Assembly: GCA_964017195.1 (NCBI GenBank)
Contig: OZ024894.1
Location: 29,461,325-29,525,324, forward strand
From: Siderastrea radians
Lineage: Eukaryota; Cnidaria; Anthozoa; Scleractinia; Rhizangiidae
DNA: 64,000 nt
Reading direction: 5' to 3'
Shown: piece after piece, positions 10,612 to 21,643 of the stretch
How positions within the stretch are numbered: the stretch's first letter is position 1
Layout: each line of letters begins with the position of its first letter
Program-made: the position numbers and the translations under genes
Notes under the pieces: model-generated
The model's database searches: none
What the model saw: the letters and a program-made list of their open reading frames with translations, nothing else
Told to the model about the DNA's origin: nothing

Positions 10612-12660
10612 TGCAAATGTGCAGCGTTTTTGACCAATTTTTTTCGTGGAGGTTTTGGTCGAGCTCGACGTTACCTCGACTGGTTGTGTTGCGTTTTGTT
10701 GTCTGCTTGGTATTGCGTTGTTGTGTTGTTGTGATGTTATGTGCTGTGATCTGCTCTTACTTGTTACTCTAGTTTGTTGGCCTAAACATTTCTCAGTTTT
10801 CCTCTTCCTTCGTTGCACGACTCGACGCAACAACTAGATGGACGTACAACGGTTCGACCAGCTTGATCAACTCGACGACTTAATAAGCAAATCTTCCGCT
10901 GTATATTCTCCACAGGCAAACACCGTTTTCTCCATGGAATTTTCGTAATCACGACTACTTTTCTATGTGCCTTCACTTGTCCTGGTTAAGTTAGCCAAAA
11001 TTCCATCTCTTTCACTAACGACCGCGTTTTGGGGACCATTTCATGTGCTAAAAAAGAATTGCTAGCCTTAAAGGGGTACCGTAAACAATTTTTAGGATTG
11101 CTATAAAAAGCTAAAAGAGATATATTCCTTTAATTCTGTTAATGTTCTAGAAGCATTTCGTGTACGAGAAAAGATGTATGAAATATTTTTCAGAACATTC
11201 TTCTACCGAAAACCGGACTTGAAAATCACGGTGAAAGAGCCCCTCTAAATATGGTGCAAACTTTAACAAGGCACCCCTTTACCCAAAAACTTAACAAACA
11301 CTGTATATTCATTACAAAAAACTGGTCTACCTTTTGAGTAAAGCCTCCGGAGTTTACAGGGTTGAAAGTTTAATCTTTCGGAAGAATATACTGTGAGTTG
11401 GCTCATAGATGAAAAATAAATGGTGAAAGAGTTAAGATCGTCTAAAACAATTGCTATAGAGTTGTTGAGTTCGTCGTTTGCCGAGTTAACAGTGTTTAGT
11501 GAAATCTGCCTGTTGACTTGGTTGACTTTGTCGAGTCGTCGAGATGCTTTGCGGGTCGGTCGAGTTTGTCAAGATGATTTGCGTGGTGGGGTTCGTACTA
11601 TATGTAAGGCCTGTTGTGTTTGTCGAGTTGTGTCGAGGTCTGGAACATTTCGTCTGCCAGTGAGTGAGGTTTGTTGAGTTTGTCTAGTTGGTAAGGGTCG
11701 TTGTGTTTATCGAATTGTGTCGAGGCGTGGAGATTTTGTCTGCCAGTGAGTGCGATTTGTTGAGTATGTCGAGTTGTGTGGTTCTTACTTTCTTAGAGAA
11801 AGTGAGCATTATTGAGTTTCCCTATCTGGCAAGGAGTTGCGTCGAGTTGTGTCGGGGTGTGAAGTTTTAGTCTGCCTCAGCGCGTGACAATTAGTTGACT
11901 TTGTCGAGTTGGTCGCGTTGTGGGTTTGTTTGTCTTAAAATAAGTGAGGATTGTTAAGTTTGTCTGTTTGGTAAGAGTTCGTTTTGTTTGTCGAGTTGTG
12001 TTGAAATGAGGAGATTTTGTCTGCCAGTGAGTGAGGGTTGTGGATTTTGCCGAGTTGGTCGCGTAGTGGGGTTCGTACTGTCTTAAATTATGTATTTGGT
12101 AAGGGTGGTTGGGATTGTCTAGTTCTCTGGTGTAGAGATTGTCTGCCAGTGAGTGAGGTTGGTTTAGTATGTCTACTATACTAATGTACAACTTTAGCGT
12201 AGACGGAATACTAGAAATGCTGAACTTGTCAACAAAGGAGCACAGAACAAGGCAACGTAACACAACGGATCACAACGCAGCGCAACACAACGGATCACAA
12301 CGCAACACAACGCAGCGGATCACAACGCAACGCAACGCAACTCAACAGATACAACACAACATCGAAACAACGGATCGCAACCCAACGCAACGCAGCCCAA
12401 CAAAACAAACACAACGCAACCGAACGGATCGCAACTCAACGCAACGCAACACAACATAATGGATTACAACAAAACGCAAAACGCAACACAACACAACACA
12501 ACACAACACAACACAACACAACACAACAGAATTCACCTCAACACAACAAAACAGGAAATAAAAACCACGCACATATGCTAAACAAACGAGTCGAGGTAAC
12601 GTCGAGCTCGACCAAAAACTCCGCAGAACAAAACGGTCAAAAAACGCTGCAAGTATATAC
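10612..12660. repeat. Foldback region with minisatellite interior
   Basis: About 75-80 bases at the left edge (10612-10690, with 'gtcgagctcgacgttacctcgac') recur inverted at the right edge (12585-12660). The left interior is rich in GTTGTGTTGCG/GAGTTTGTCGAGTTG units (about 10680-12180) and the right interior in CGCAACACAAC units (about 12245-12535), so the minisatellite strands are also complementary. There is no coding sequence; the frames across it are low complexity. Probably a foldback-type transposon. Confidence 0.7.
12245..12535. repeat. CACAACGCAACACAACGGAT-type minisatellite
   Basis: Tandem, imperfect repeats of ACAACGCA/ACAACGGATC units, ending in a purer (CACAA)n run at about 12485-12530. 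This is the right-hand interior of the foldback region. Confidence 0.88.
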
Positions 12661-13400
12661 TGCTGAAGCGAAAGTATTGTTTAAGGTTTGTTTGTGGGCG
12701 AACATATTGCTATCAATTGCGAATTCGGCCTCTAAATGATCTGCTCAAAATTTAGGATCGAAAGTAACCAATCGTAGACGTGGCAGTTTCCCGAGAGGTC
12801 ATGATCAGAGGTCACGGTTTCAATTTTTTTCGAGCATGTATTGTCTGGGTGTTCCAACGTTATTGGTTGTTTACGAAAATACTTTGCTATCTTTTGTTCT
12901 CAAATGGCGTTGTGATTGGTCAATTTTCTTCCAAGTAGCCCGGTCCAAGTAGTCGCACTGTGAAAGAATACTCAGTTGTCTTTTTGGTGGAAGGCGAAAA
13001 CTTCAAGTTTTGCCTTCGAGGACTTCATCTTTGTTGCCGGTTCTGCTGCAAAATCGGTCTGCACCACTGTTGAGTTCGCCGCATTTTGCAGCGGTCTTGC
13101 TGCCAAATATAGTAAAGTTAGTGCCTACTGTTTTTTTTTCTGTCCACAACCATGGTTTTTGCGGCGGTTCGAACACATTTCCCAGGAATTTTCATGTCGA
13201 TAGGCATCTTTTCACGGGAAAAGAAATAATTGGTAAAATTAACATCTGCAAGTTGTGTCAGCGTTCGTAGCCTGGTAGAATCGTGTCGGCCTGCAATGCC
13301 AGCGAGCCGGGATCGATGCTCAGCGGAGACATGATTTTTTCTTTTCTTCTTTTGTTTTACTTGAATGGGGGTATTTTCACAAATTAATAAGTGCCAGCAA

Positions 13401-13456
13401 AAAACAAAACAAAACAAAAACAAACAAACAAACAAACAAACAAAAACAAAACAAAA
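13401..13456. repeat. (CAAAA)n/(CAAA)n microsatellite
   Basis: Simple repeat in gene A intron 1, about 180 bases downstream (in transcription direction) of the signal-exon donor. Confidence 0.9.
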
Positions 13457-13641
13457 GTGTAATGTGGAGCTCCCTTTTCAGGCTTGGCTAAATCTATATA
13501 TTATTTGGAATTCGGAATATTTTGAATGGATTTGAAATTCCCCCTGTTCAGTTTTGTGTCGCCAACAGGAAATGATGTGGATTTGAGCCGGTACAGCCTA
13601 TGATTAGTGATTAAGTTTGAATTTGCCAGCGTGCATCTTAC

Positions 13642-13717
13642 CGAAATTTCGCCGTACTTGTAGACTGAAGATTACCCCTAAGATGCGTACAATTACCGCA
13701 AGGACTACATTCGCCAT
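13642..13717 (-). CDS. Gene A exon 1: signal-peptide exon
   Basis: ATG at 13715-13717 opens 25 codons plus one base, then a GTAAGA donor. The encoded peptide is MANVVLAVIVRILGVIFSLQ followed by a short basic stretch, a plausible secretion signal. The exon is 76 nt and ends in phase 1, exactly like the exon at 28722-28797 of gene B, and the two align over the exon and part of the 5' flank. Phase joins it directly to the CTLD exon at 8414, giving Gly at the junction. The start choice rests on the shared position of the ATG in the paralogues. The signal peptide is short and Val/Ile-rich, so the function is inferred from position and hydrophobicity. Confidence 0.7.
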
Positions 13718-15061
13718 TTCAAAGCTTATTTCTTCACCACCTAGGTGGCTTGAGGACAATGAAAGCAAAATAAAGCATAGCTCAAGGTAGTCTCGTTATT
13801 TTAAGATGGTGCTTCAGCTTCACAGTAATTAGGGCTTAAACGCCCGTAGTAGCTATGAAAATGTAATGTAGAAAACACGCATATGTGTAATTTGTTGCTG
13901 ATTTTCTCAGAAGAACATGGAAAACATTTGGCATACGATAAAGTCTGAGGTGAAATAGTTGAAATTAAGTTCATATTAAATTTAACTGATAAATGTGAAC
14001 AAGGAAGCAGCTGCTCTCGCGCTTAAACGTTATCACGATTTTGGTATTACTGTGATACAGGAACTTTTACACCGAAATGGGGATTTCCAATTTTTAATTT
14101 GCAATTCGTGTTGTCTTGAAGAAAGAGCTAATCCACAAAGGAAAGTGGTGTAATTGGTTGAAAAACAGTGTCGATAATATAAAACATATATAATAATAAT
14201 AATAACAAAATAAATAAAATAAAACTGAAATTGTTTGAAATATTTTATCGAATAAAAAGCTGCTGAGAATGCACGTTTAAGTAAGCTTATTCAGTCAGGT
14301 TTTTTTACAAAAATACCTTTTTAAGAATTTTCATATCAAATCAAACCGCGTCGTAATGGCCCATTTGTGGCTATTCGTTTTCTATATTTAAATACTTTCC
14401 GGTGCATGACATCTTTGAAATAAACCAGGCTATTTCTTCCTTGTCTTTTCTTCAACAATGGAATGGAGAAGGGGAAGGTGGGGAGGGGGGGGGTGGGGAG
14501 AGAAAAGGGGATGAAATGATAGCAAAGGTGGATAAATGGAAGAAGCTGTAACCTTGGAAGTGAAGAGCAAGAACAGGGCCTGTTACTCCAAGGCATCAGG
14601 GGAAATTGCTTACGTTGTTCTTTGAAAAAACAAAAAGGAGCACAACAAATTTAGTCATAATGCAAGCAAGTTTGGATTTCCTCGCAATCACAATTTATTG
14701 AACATGTGAAATAAATTCTAGTTAATCGACAACTCTTGTTTCTATTTTGAGCTATGAGCTTTGCTTAATTAGCCAACCATTGTCCTCGGACGATCTCACG
14801 TGAGAATCCTGAAAACCATCCAATCGGAGCGAACTTTGGCATCTTGATACGTGCCTGCTAAACTCGACCGCTGTCTTTTGCTCTCACACGAGATAAGCAA
14901 CAGTGTTCATTCTGCCAGCAAAAGTTTTTATTCTTTCTCGTCCGTTATCTGAAAGCAGTCTTCGCCAGAATTTACGCAGGTCCAGCCGCAAGCCTTGTTG
15001 AACTTCCATTCTGCGTTGTGTTTTTCTCTTTTGTACGCAAAACTGCACACGTCTTGTAAAC
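13718..15061. other. 5' flank of gene A and 5' flank of the YR retroelement
   Basis: Immediately upstream of the gene A ATG, a segment with 'aggacaatgaaagcaaaataa' on the plus strand resembles the gene B flank ('aggacagtgaaaggaaaataa' at about 28832-28852), so the promoter-proximal DNA was duplicated with the genes. An (AAT)n-like run lies at about 14189-14225 and a G-rich run at 14470-14500. The last few hundred bases probably belong to the retroelement's 5' untranslated end, whose limit was not found. Confidence 0.55.
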
Positions 15062-16216
15062 ATGCCTCCGACTCGCCGAACAAGGAACGCTTCCACGCTG
15101 GCCGATCCCGGCCCTATACCTGCAGATCTTGAACTTGGCAGGCTATACGTAAAGGATTTGCGATCCCTGCGCAACAGGCTAAACCTCGCAACGACTGGAG
15201 GACGTGCTGCCCTGATAAAACGAATCGAAGAGGCACGGACAAACACAGGAAACCAACATGGCGGCGAGCACGTGGAAAACCAAAACGATCAAAATGCCCT
15301 CGAACTGCAATTTCAGCAGCTTCAGCGCCAAGTCCAGGAGCTACTGGACAGGGAATCGCCACAAGACGGGATTTTATCAGCCACCCAGCTCACCCAAGTA
15401 TAATCGATTGTTCAAGGGTCACTGAACAAGGCAATCGAAAAAGCTGCATCAGCCGCCGCTCAAGCCGCAGTCAGCGCCTTCAGTGGCTCTTCTACACCAG
15501 CAACCGCTCCACCGACGCCCGCAAGAGTTCCCTCCGGGAATGATGCGCTGCAAATATCTTTACCAGGGACAAGTGCAAGTCCGGCAAATCATTCTGCTCC
15601 AGACACAGCAATGGATTCTGTGCACGAGCTGCCTGCCAAACTGGTCAAAGAAATCCTAACTGGTGAGTTTATAGAGCTTTCTAAATGGCTTCCAAAGAAT
15701 TTTAACGTCTTAAACCCGTCCCAGGATGAGCCACTTACTCTCACTTTAGAAAATTCAGTCATAAAAGTAAACAAGGCCAAAGCAACATCCATAACCGACA
15801 TAACAGAGTGGACGACGGCCTTCACTGCCTACGTGGGAGTTATTATCAGCAAGTTCCCATACCGTGCTTCAGAGCTGTTAGAACATATGTCACTCATTCG
15901 ATACGCTGCTAAATACCATAGGGGGTTGGGTAGGTGTGTCTATGACATTAAGTTCCGGCAGAAGGCTGCCGCTAACAAGTCATTGAAATGGTCAACCATT
16001 GACAGTCAATTATGGCTTAAAACCTTTACGGTTGCCCCTTCACTGCTAAAGGAAGACATTGGTGTCAGGACCCTCGTCGACAAGTACCTCTAGGGGGACC
16101 GAAAACCGTACTTGTCACAACTTCAACAGGGGGTTCCCTGTGCCAGAACCCCCTGCATCTATGCCCACAAATATAACCGGTCTGGGTGCGGGAAGGATCA
16201 TCCCGGGATCAAGTGA
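15062..16216 (+). pseudogene. YR retrotransposon ORF1 (Gag-like, SAP domain), broken
   Basis: This is the first reading frame of a DIRS/Ngaro-type element. Residues of about 29-62 form a SAP-like helix-extension-helix (GRLYVKDLRSLRNRLN, then GGRAALIKRIEEA), expected to bind nucleic acid. An Ala-rich linker and a Gag-like region follow, with W-x-x-AF-x-x-Y, an ELLEHM segment and YDIKFR. The 3' end encodes a Cys/His cluster (C-x4-C-x3-H, then CGKDHP) before a natural-looking TGA at 16214-16216. Two breaks are visible: an in-frame TAA at 15401-15403, and TAG at 16091-16093 with part of the zinc-knuckle region readable only in the next frame. The sequence is lightly decayed, consistent with a fairly recent copy. 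Confidence 0.82.
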
Positions 16217-17925
16217 CCCAGTTCCTATGGTACAGAAAAGGAGCCCTCCCCAAGGGTGGGAAAGTCAAACTCCCAGCACCAAAGCAGCCGCCACCGAGAC
16301 AAGTAGCTTCGGAGGTATGGTTACGCCTGTCAACGTTGTTAAGTTATATCAGGCCCTATCCAATCACCCTGAAAGGGAATTTGTCAAAAAACTATGTTCA
16401 GAACTGAGGGAGGGGGCTAGGATTGGTTATTCTGGTTCTAGGCGCCCACGTTTTTCAAATAACTTACCTACTGCTTATTTAAATCCTGAGGCGGTTACAG
16501 GGAATTTAGCTGATGAGGCTGCAAAAGGGCGTACCATGGGCCCCTTTCCCACACCCCCCTTTGAAAATTTTCAGGTTTCACCTATTGGTCTTGTTCCCAA
16601 AAAACATTCTGACAAATTCCGAACAATATTTCATTTATCCTTCCCAAAGTCTGGGACCTCAAGCATCAACTATTTCATTGAAAAGGATGATTTCTCCCTG
16701 CAATATATTACTATTGACAATGCCATTGCAGCAATTCAGAAATTTGGCCCAGGCTGCTACATGGGCAAAACAGACATTGAATCTGCTTTTCGGCTCATTC
16801 CGGTCCATCCGGATGACTGGGAACTATTGGGGATGTGTTGGAATGGGCAGTATTATTTTGACAAAGTGCTCGCATTTGGGCTTCGCTCTGGCCCGTACAT
16901 TTTTAATCAGTTGTCAGATGCCATTGAGTGGATTTTACTTAACAAATGTTCCATCTCCTTTGTGTACCACATTTTGGATGATTTTCTTATAGTGGAGCCA
17001 CCCTGTCATACCCCTCCACCGGATTCCCTCTGTCGGGCAAGCCTGTCAAGTATGATCTTGACCTTCCAAAAACTGAATATCCCTATCTCCACAGCCAAAA
17101 CCGAGGGGCCTTCTCAAATTCTTCAGTTCATGGGTATCATACTAGACTCTGGGAAAATGGAGGCAAGGCTACCTGAGGATAAGGTGGAGAGGATCAAATC
17201 TGCTCTCTCCACTTTCCGATCTCAACGGTCAACAACACTGCAAGAACTTCAATCACTGATAGGTACTCTCAATTTTGCTTGCAAGGTAATCCCCCCAGGG
17301 CGACCCTTCCTACAACGAATAATTCACCTTACCAGGGGGGGGGGTTAAAAAACCCCACCATCATATAAAGCTTACCACAGACTTTTACAAAGACATTGAA
17401 ATGTGAAAGATGTTTATCGACCAGTGGAATGGAATAGGACTATTCCTATCCCCTCTGTGGGAAACCTCTGACACCCTTTCTTTGTTTACAGATGCCTCTG
17501 GCTCCCTGGGTTATGGGGGAATTTTCCAAAAAAGGTGGTTTCAGGGAAAGTGGCTCCCCTGTCAACAACTAGGCCAGGGAGGCATCAGCATTCTTTGGCA
17601 AGAACTATATGCAATTAATGTTGCATGCCATTTGTGGGGGGCCCATTGGACATCCAAGCGCATCCACTTCTATTGCGACGATCAGGGTGTAGTCGAGGTC
17701 ATCAATTCCCGCAGATCCAAAGTTCCCCGGGTAATGGACTTGGTAAGGGACCTTACACTTTGCACCCTGCGGCATAACTTTTATTTTCGAGCAGTGCATG
17801 TCCCTGGGATCAATAACAACATTGCGGACTCTCTTTCTCGTTTCCAGATGGAACGCTTCCACCAGCTAGCACCCCAAGCCCACGCAACACCAGACCCCAT
17901 CCCAGCCTATCTGTACAAGCTCTAG
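16059..17925 (+). pseudogene. YR retrotransposon reverse transcriptase-RNase H, frameshifted
   Basis: The second frame overlaps the end of ORF1. The reverse transcriptase part (about 16560-17345) shows the fingers motif KFRTIFHLS, motif A KTDIESAFRLIPVHP, the LAFGLRSGPYIFNQL segment and a catalytic HILDDFL box (the YxDD-equivalent Asp pair). RNase H follows from about 17485: LFTDASGSLGYGG with the first Asp, WQELYAI with Glu, DDQG, and the closing VPGINNNIADSLSR. Two lesions separate the halves: a G homopolymer near 17333-17344 shifts the frame, and TGA at 17404-17406 replaces a codon just after it. Order and motifs match DIRS/Ngaro elements, which lack an integrase and a protease. Confidence 0.9.
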
Positions 17926-17951
17926 CAAAGGAAGCTGAGGGTTACCTGGGG

Positions 17952-18878
17952 ATGTCCCTTGCCCAGAGCACCAAAAAGACATATGGTTCTGGTATGCGGC
18001 AATTTTTCACTTTCTGTTCACAAATGAACATCAATCTGCAACTCCCCATTAGCGAGGATATTTTAATCAATTTCTCAGTCGCAATGGCTCGTTCTGTGCA
18101 ATACACCACTATCAAGAATTATTTGTCGGCAGTAAAAAATTACCATTCCAGCCATGGCTATGAACTTCACTTATCCAATTTCCTTCGTCTCCGGCTTATT
18201 CTTCGAGGCTTTAAGCGTTCACAGGGGCAACAGTCAAAAGTACGTAGACCCATAACTTTACAACTGTTGAACTTATTTTACCACCTCCTCAACGTGCAAC
18301 GTACCGACATTAGGGATTCATTAATGCTCTGGGCAGCAATGACTCTTGCCTTTTTTGGCTTTCTGCGAATAGGTGAACTTACTTGCAATTCAACTTTTGA
18401 TCCAAAGCACCATCTCATGAACAGAGACATAACTTTTATGCCAAGGAATTCACCCCAGTATATGTTAGTGCGCTTGAAGGTGTCCAAAACAGACCCCTTT
18501 TAGACAGGGACAAACCATCGTCATCGGAAAGACAAATTCACCCTTGTGCCCCATCACCGCAATGGTGGCATACCTGAATTCCAGGCCCTTGTCTTCAGAC
18601 TCTGGCCCCCTTTTTACCTATGTATTTGTGGGTTCTTAACCCGGGAAAAACTAACAAGGGAAACAAGGCTCCTAATCAGCAAGGGGGGTCTGGACTCAAG
18701 GAAATTTGCTGGGCACAGTTTCCGGATAGGTGCAGCTACGACAGCTGCTTCAGCAAACTTACCCCCATGGCTCATTAAGGTTCTGGGTCGTTGGTCATCT
18801 GACTGTTTTGAGAGTTACATAAAAACTCCACCCTCTGTTCTGGCACAGGTCCCCCAAAAGCTTGTTAGCCTGTTATAA
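17952..18878 (+). pseudogene. YR retrotransposon tyrosine recombinase, frameshifted
   Basis: Tyrosine recombinase that would join the element's DNA intermediate into the genome, in place of an integrase. The N-terminal SAM-like helices (AQSTKKTYGSGMRQF, then ISEDILINF) are followed by the catalytic fold with GFLRIGELT (first Arg), HSFRIGAAT (His-x-x-Arg) and LGRWSSDCFESYI (final Trp/Tyr). The frame closes with TAG at 18501-18503. The stretch from there to about 18630 is readable in another frame, after which the original frame resumes to TAA at 18876-18878, so two compensating-position frameshifts are present. It sits 27 bases after the RNase H stop with no methyltransferase-like domain between, which leans towards Ngaro rather than DIRS1, but the terminal repeats that would decide this were not identified. 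Confidence 0.88.
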
Positions 18879-19772
18879 GTTAGTTACTCTGTTATTCAAG
18901 CGCCATAATGCCTTTAATTTTGTGAGGTTTGAACCTTTACGTCACCAGTAGCTCTCAAAATGTACTCTTTTGTACAGCCCCATTTCGTAAATTAATTACG
19001 TTAAAGACGCCATGTAAATTTTCTCACTCCTTACAAGATGAAAGGCCTTATATTCTTTTTAAATGAGATGTAGACTATTACACCTGCATTTTGTTACTCC
19101 TGTGGCTCGTCAATGGGGGAATGCTTTGCATTCTGTGGGGATGAAGTGCTCCTCTCGTCACACTCCTGCCCCCATAGACTCGATTTTCGGAGGCTCAACT
19201 CCCTCCAATTGTACCCCCTGGAGCTAGGTTAGTGGAGGTCCACTCCCTCCAGTCAGAGAGGAGGCCCACCTCCCTCCTCTCTACCCAGGAATGTTCACAG
19301 TGGCCCTGAGAGAAGGCCAACTCCCTTCTCTTCATCCACTGAGTACATCTCCTTGGACTGTAGGTTTTGTTTTCTTGACACTCCAGGGGTCCATGGGGCT
19401 AAATATTAATTAAATATTAACTGAGCACTTTGTCACCCACTTCCCCATTTTCAGCCACACAAAGTTGTTGTTGTCCTTATTCCAAGAAAAAACAAGGGAA
19501 GGTTAATTAAACATAAATAATCTAACAAAGATTTTAAAAAATCCTTATTTTCTTGTTACAGACTGTCAGATTATTTTCTTCAAGCTCCCTTCAGGCTGCT
19601 AACCTAAAATACTGTGTAATACTGTGTTGTGCTAATTTGAAAATTTGTAAAGGATCCCCCTCTTTCAAATTTTAGTGATGTATTTCTCTCATACTACCAC
19701 TAGTCAGTACCCCGGAATTGCGAAATACCATAAATTACCTATTAAAAAATAACTTATGCAAACTAAGACGCA
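18879..19772. other. 3' flank of the YR element
   Basis: Probable 3' untranslated part of the retroelement in its first half. It includes a pyrimidine-rich zone at about 19190-19340 with recurring CTCCCTCC and its complement. The split direct or inverted repeats expected of YR elements were not recognised by eye, so the right border is unknown. Confidence 0.4.
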
Positions 19773-20334
19773 TACCGTATTTTCTTGATTAAACACAGGG
19801 GGCGTTTATTCAAAATGCGGCCTCGTAGACCCGGCTTTTATTCGGGGCCCGGCATTTATTTGTTCAGTGCATTTTTCAACCATTTATTTTTATCATCAGC
19901 ACTGGAGGTTTATTGAATTAAGATCCAAAAGTGACGTTAAAAATGTGAAACAATGTCACCAATTTTGTCTTCTCTCAGTCAATCAGGTGAGTCATTTAGC
20001 AAAAAACATCACTGACAGGAACAGTAATTGAACTCTTCTTAACGCTACATTTCTTTGTAACTCGGAGGAAGTATACCGGCAACTGCTTGACTGCAAACGC
20101 ACTGTGCAAGCAATTTAAAATATAAACTGATTCAAATAAAATAGTAGGAAGAGAACTATCGTATTTTCTCGATAAAGAACTAATATGCAATGACGACACA
20201 TAATCCTGATGAAATATACCCATCTTGAATAAACGCCGGGACCCCGAATAAAAGCCGGGGGCGTTTATTTAAACCTCGGCCCCGTATACCCGGCGTTTAT
20301 TCGGGGTCCGGCGTTTAATAGAGAAAATACGGTA
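19773..20334. mobile_element. MITE with TACCGTATTTTCT terminal repeats, copy 1
   Basis: It starts TACCGTATTTTCTTGATTAA and ends in the inverse GAGAAAATACGGTA. Sub-terminal GGGGCGTTTATT/AATAAACGCC words also occur in both orientations. It matches the copy at 45168-45449. No transposase is encoded. The terminal TA may be part of the target site. Confidence 0.82.
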
Positions 20335-20654
20335 GAGGCTAAATGATTGGTAGGCAACCATTGAACAGCCAAAATCAGTTAGTAGTTTTTTATTATCGCC
20401 AAAAAGCAAATACAATCAGTTTAAAGCATTCACAGTTTATCAGCCATTTCCATGCTAAATACATTGTTAATGACTATTTTTTCCTGAACTCAGCATTGCA
20501 GCGTTTATTTAACTTTAGCGAAACCAAATGTGAAGTGTTATTTCATTCCCAAGAAACAAGTCACGATCGATGTTCTTCTCCGTATCTCAGAAAAAAAAGA
20601 GCGCCATCATATACAGTAGCTTGACAGTAGCCGTTGAGGGCCACAGAATCGAAT
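20335..20654. other. Region downstream of gene B, no gene recognised
   Basis: The gene B stop is at 20655-20657 on the minus strand, so its 3' UTR should fall here. Nothing else is recognised. Confidence 0.5.
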
Positions 20655-20780
20655 TCACACATTCATGTATACAGACGAGGCCATTTGATTGGCATATGTG
20701 GGTGATTCGTCGCAGGCATCTCTGGAACTTTTCCCTTGTTGCGAGGTATCAAGAGAAGCGTAGAAACCTCCTTCTGACAT
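20655..20780 (-). CDS. Gene B last exon: short tyrosine-motif tail
   Basis: This phase-0 terminal exon encodes 41 residues and TGA. It opens [13 protein letters not shown], giving a YxxL motif (YASL) nine to ten residues after the junction, and ends SPTYANQ...VYMNV. The two closing Y-x-N motifs match the consensus for Grb2-type SH2 binding when phosphorylated. The tail exons of genes C and D have the same beginning and end but a longer middle with a third Y-x-N motif, so gene B has lost or never had that segment. The acceptor is 'tatatcaaag' at 20782-20781. Because upstream exons of gene B contain stops, expression of this tail is doubtful unless the stops are alleles or it is spliced from another promoter. 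Confidence 0.82.
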   Translation of the reverse strand: MSEGGFYASLDTSQQGKSSRDACDESPTYANQMASSVYMNV

Positions 20781-21471
20781 CTTTGATATAAAGAAATGAT
20801 ACATAGCATAATCAATCCATCCATCCATCCATCCATCCATCCATCCATCCATTCATCCATCCATTCATTCATTCATTCATTCATTCATTCATTCATTCAT
20901 TCATTCATTCATTCATTCATTCATTCATTCATCCATCCATCCATTTATTCATTCATTCATTCATTCATTCATCCAGTATCAATTGCATTGATCAACCGAT
21001 TGGTCCATTAAGAAGTCAACAAAAACAACCGACTAGACAATTACCTAACGACCAAATAACCAACTAGACAACTAACTAATCATATGTAGGAACATTACAA
21101 AACAAAACGAAAAAAAAATCACTTCTTCTTTCAGTCTTGTTCTTGAACTGGTGGTTTATGCAGTGATAGCAGGCGTAAATTTTATCGTGGGGCAGATATC
21201 TTCTAATTGTATATACACTAATATATATACATGAGTGACGGACGCACAAGGTGCGATATCAAAACAGAGAAACAATGCAAGTGAACGGCTTTCAAAATGT
21301 AAATCAGTAAATAGTTCAGATGTTTCCTAGCAAACCACTGGGTCGTATCGTTTATGGTTTGTAGACTTCTCCCGACAACGTTTCTTCAATCAGGTATATA
21401 CCTTTTTGTTATTTTTGAACAACGAAAGAAGCTTCTCTACTTCCGCTTGCGATTCAGCGATATTTACCTAC
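20781..21471 (-). other. Gene B intron before last exon, with (ATTC/ATCC)n array
   Basis: It contains a long tetranucleotide array at 20812-20975 and otherwise no recognisable feature. Confidence 0.65.
20812..20975. repeat. (ATCC)n-(ATTC)n microsatellite
   Basis: About forty tetranucleotide units switching between ATCC and ATTC. It begins some 30 bases upstream of the gene B last-exon acceptor. Confidence 0.95.
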
Positions 21472-21643
21472 CATTGTATTTGGACTCAACATAGCATATC
21501 CACCTTCCTTGTTGCAAGCCAGTGCTCTTCCTTGTTGGTTTTTGTGTTCATTATTGCTATGCCCTGCTTCAGCTGACAACCCAAGTTGTCTTGCAGCATT
21601 TGCTGGACTCAGTGACTGACAATCTTGCTCTTTTAAATGATTG
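21472..21643 (-). CDS. Gene B cytoplasmic exon with GGYAML motif
   Basis: A 172-nt exon, identical in length to the homologous exons 38908-39079 (gene D) and 44441-44612 (gene C). It starts in phase 2 after a 'tacgacag' acceptor and ends in phase 0 at GTAGGT. It encodes NHLKEQD...SPANAARQLGLS, a polar linker, and the conserved GGYAMLSPNTM end. The YAML motif at the exon end is followed 11 residues later, across the intron, by YASL in the next exon. No enzyme domain is present, so it is read as the membrane-proximal signalling tail. Confidence 0.85.

Larger units (their letters stand above)
8415..13641 (-). other. Gene A intron 1
   Basis: A long intron between the signal and CTLD exons. It contains the TTAA element at 8565-9087, the foldback minisatellite region 10612-12660 and a (CAAAA)n run at 13401-13456. 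A minus-strand frame at about 10250-10392 encodes a short hydrophobic run followed by basic residues, but it lacks a start or supporting splice logic, so it is not called. Confidence 0.6.

Noticed and set aside
12169..12572. Thr/Gln/Asn-rich and Cys/Val-rich frames
   Set aside because: Translations of the CACAACG minisatellite in different frames.
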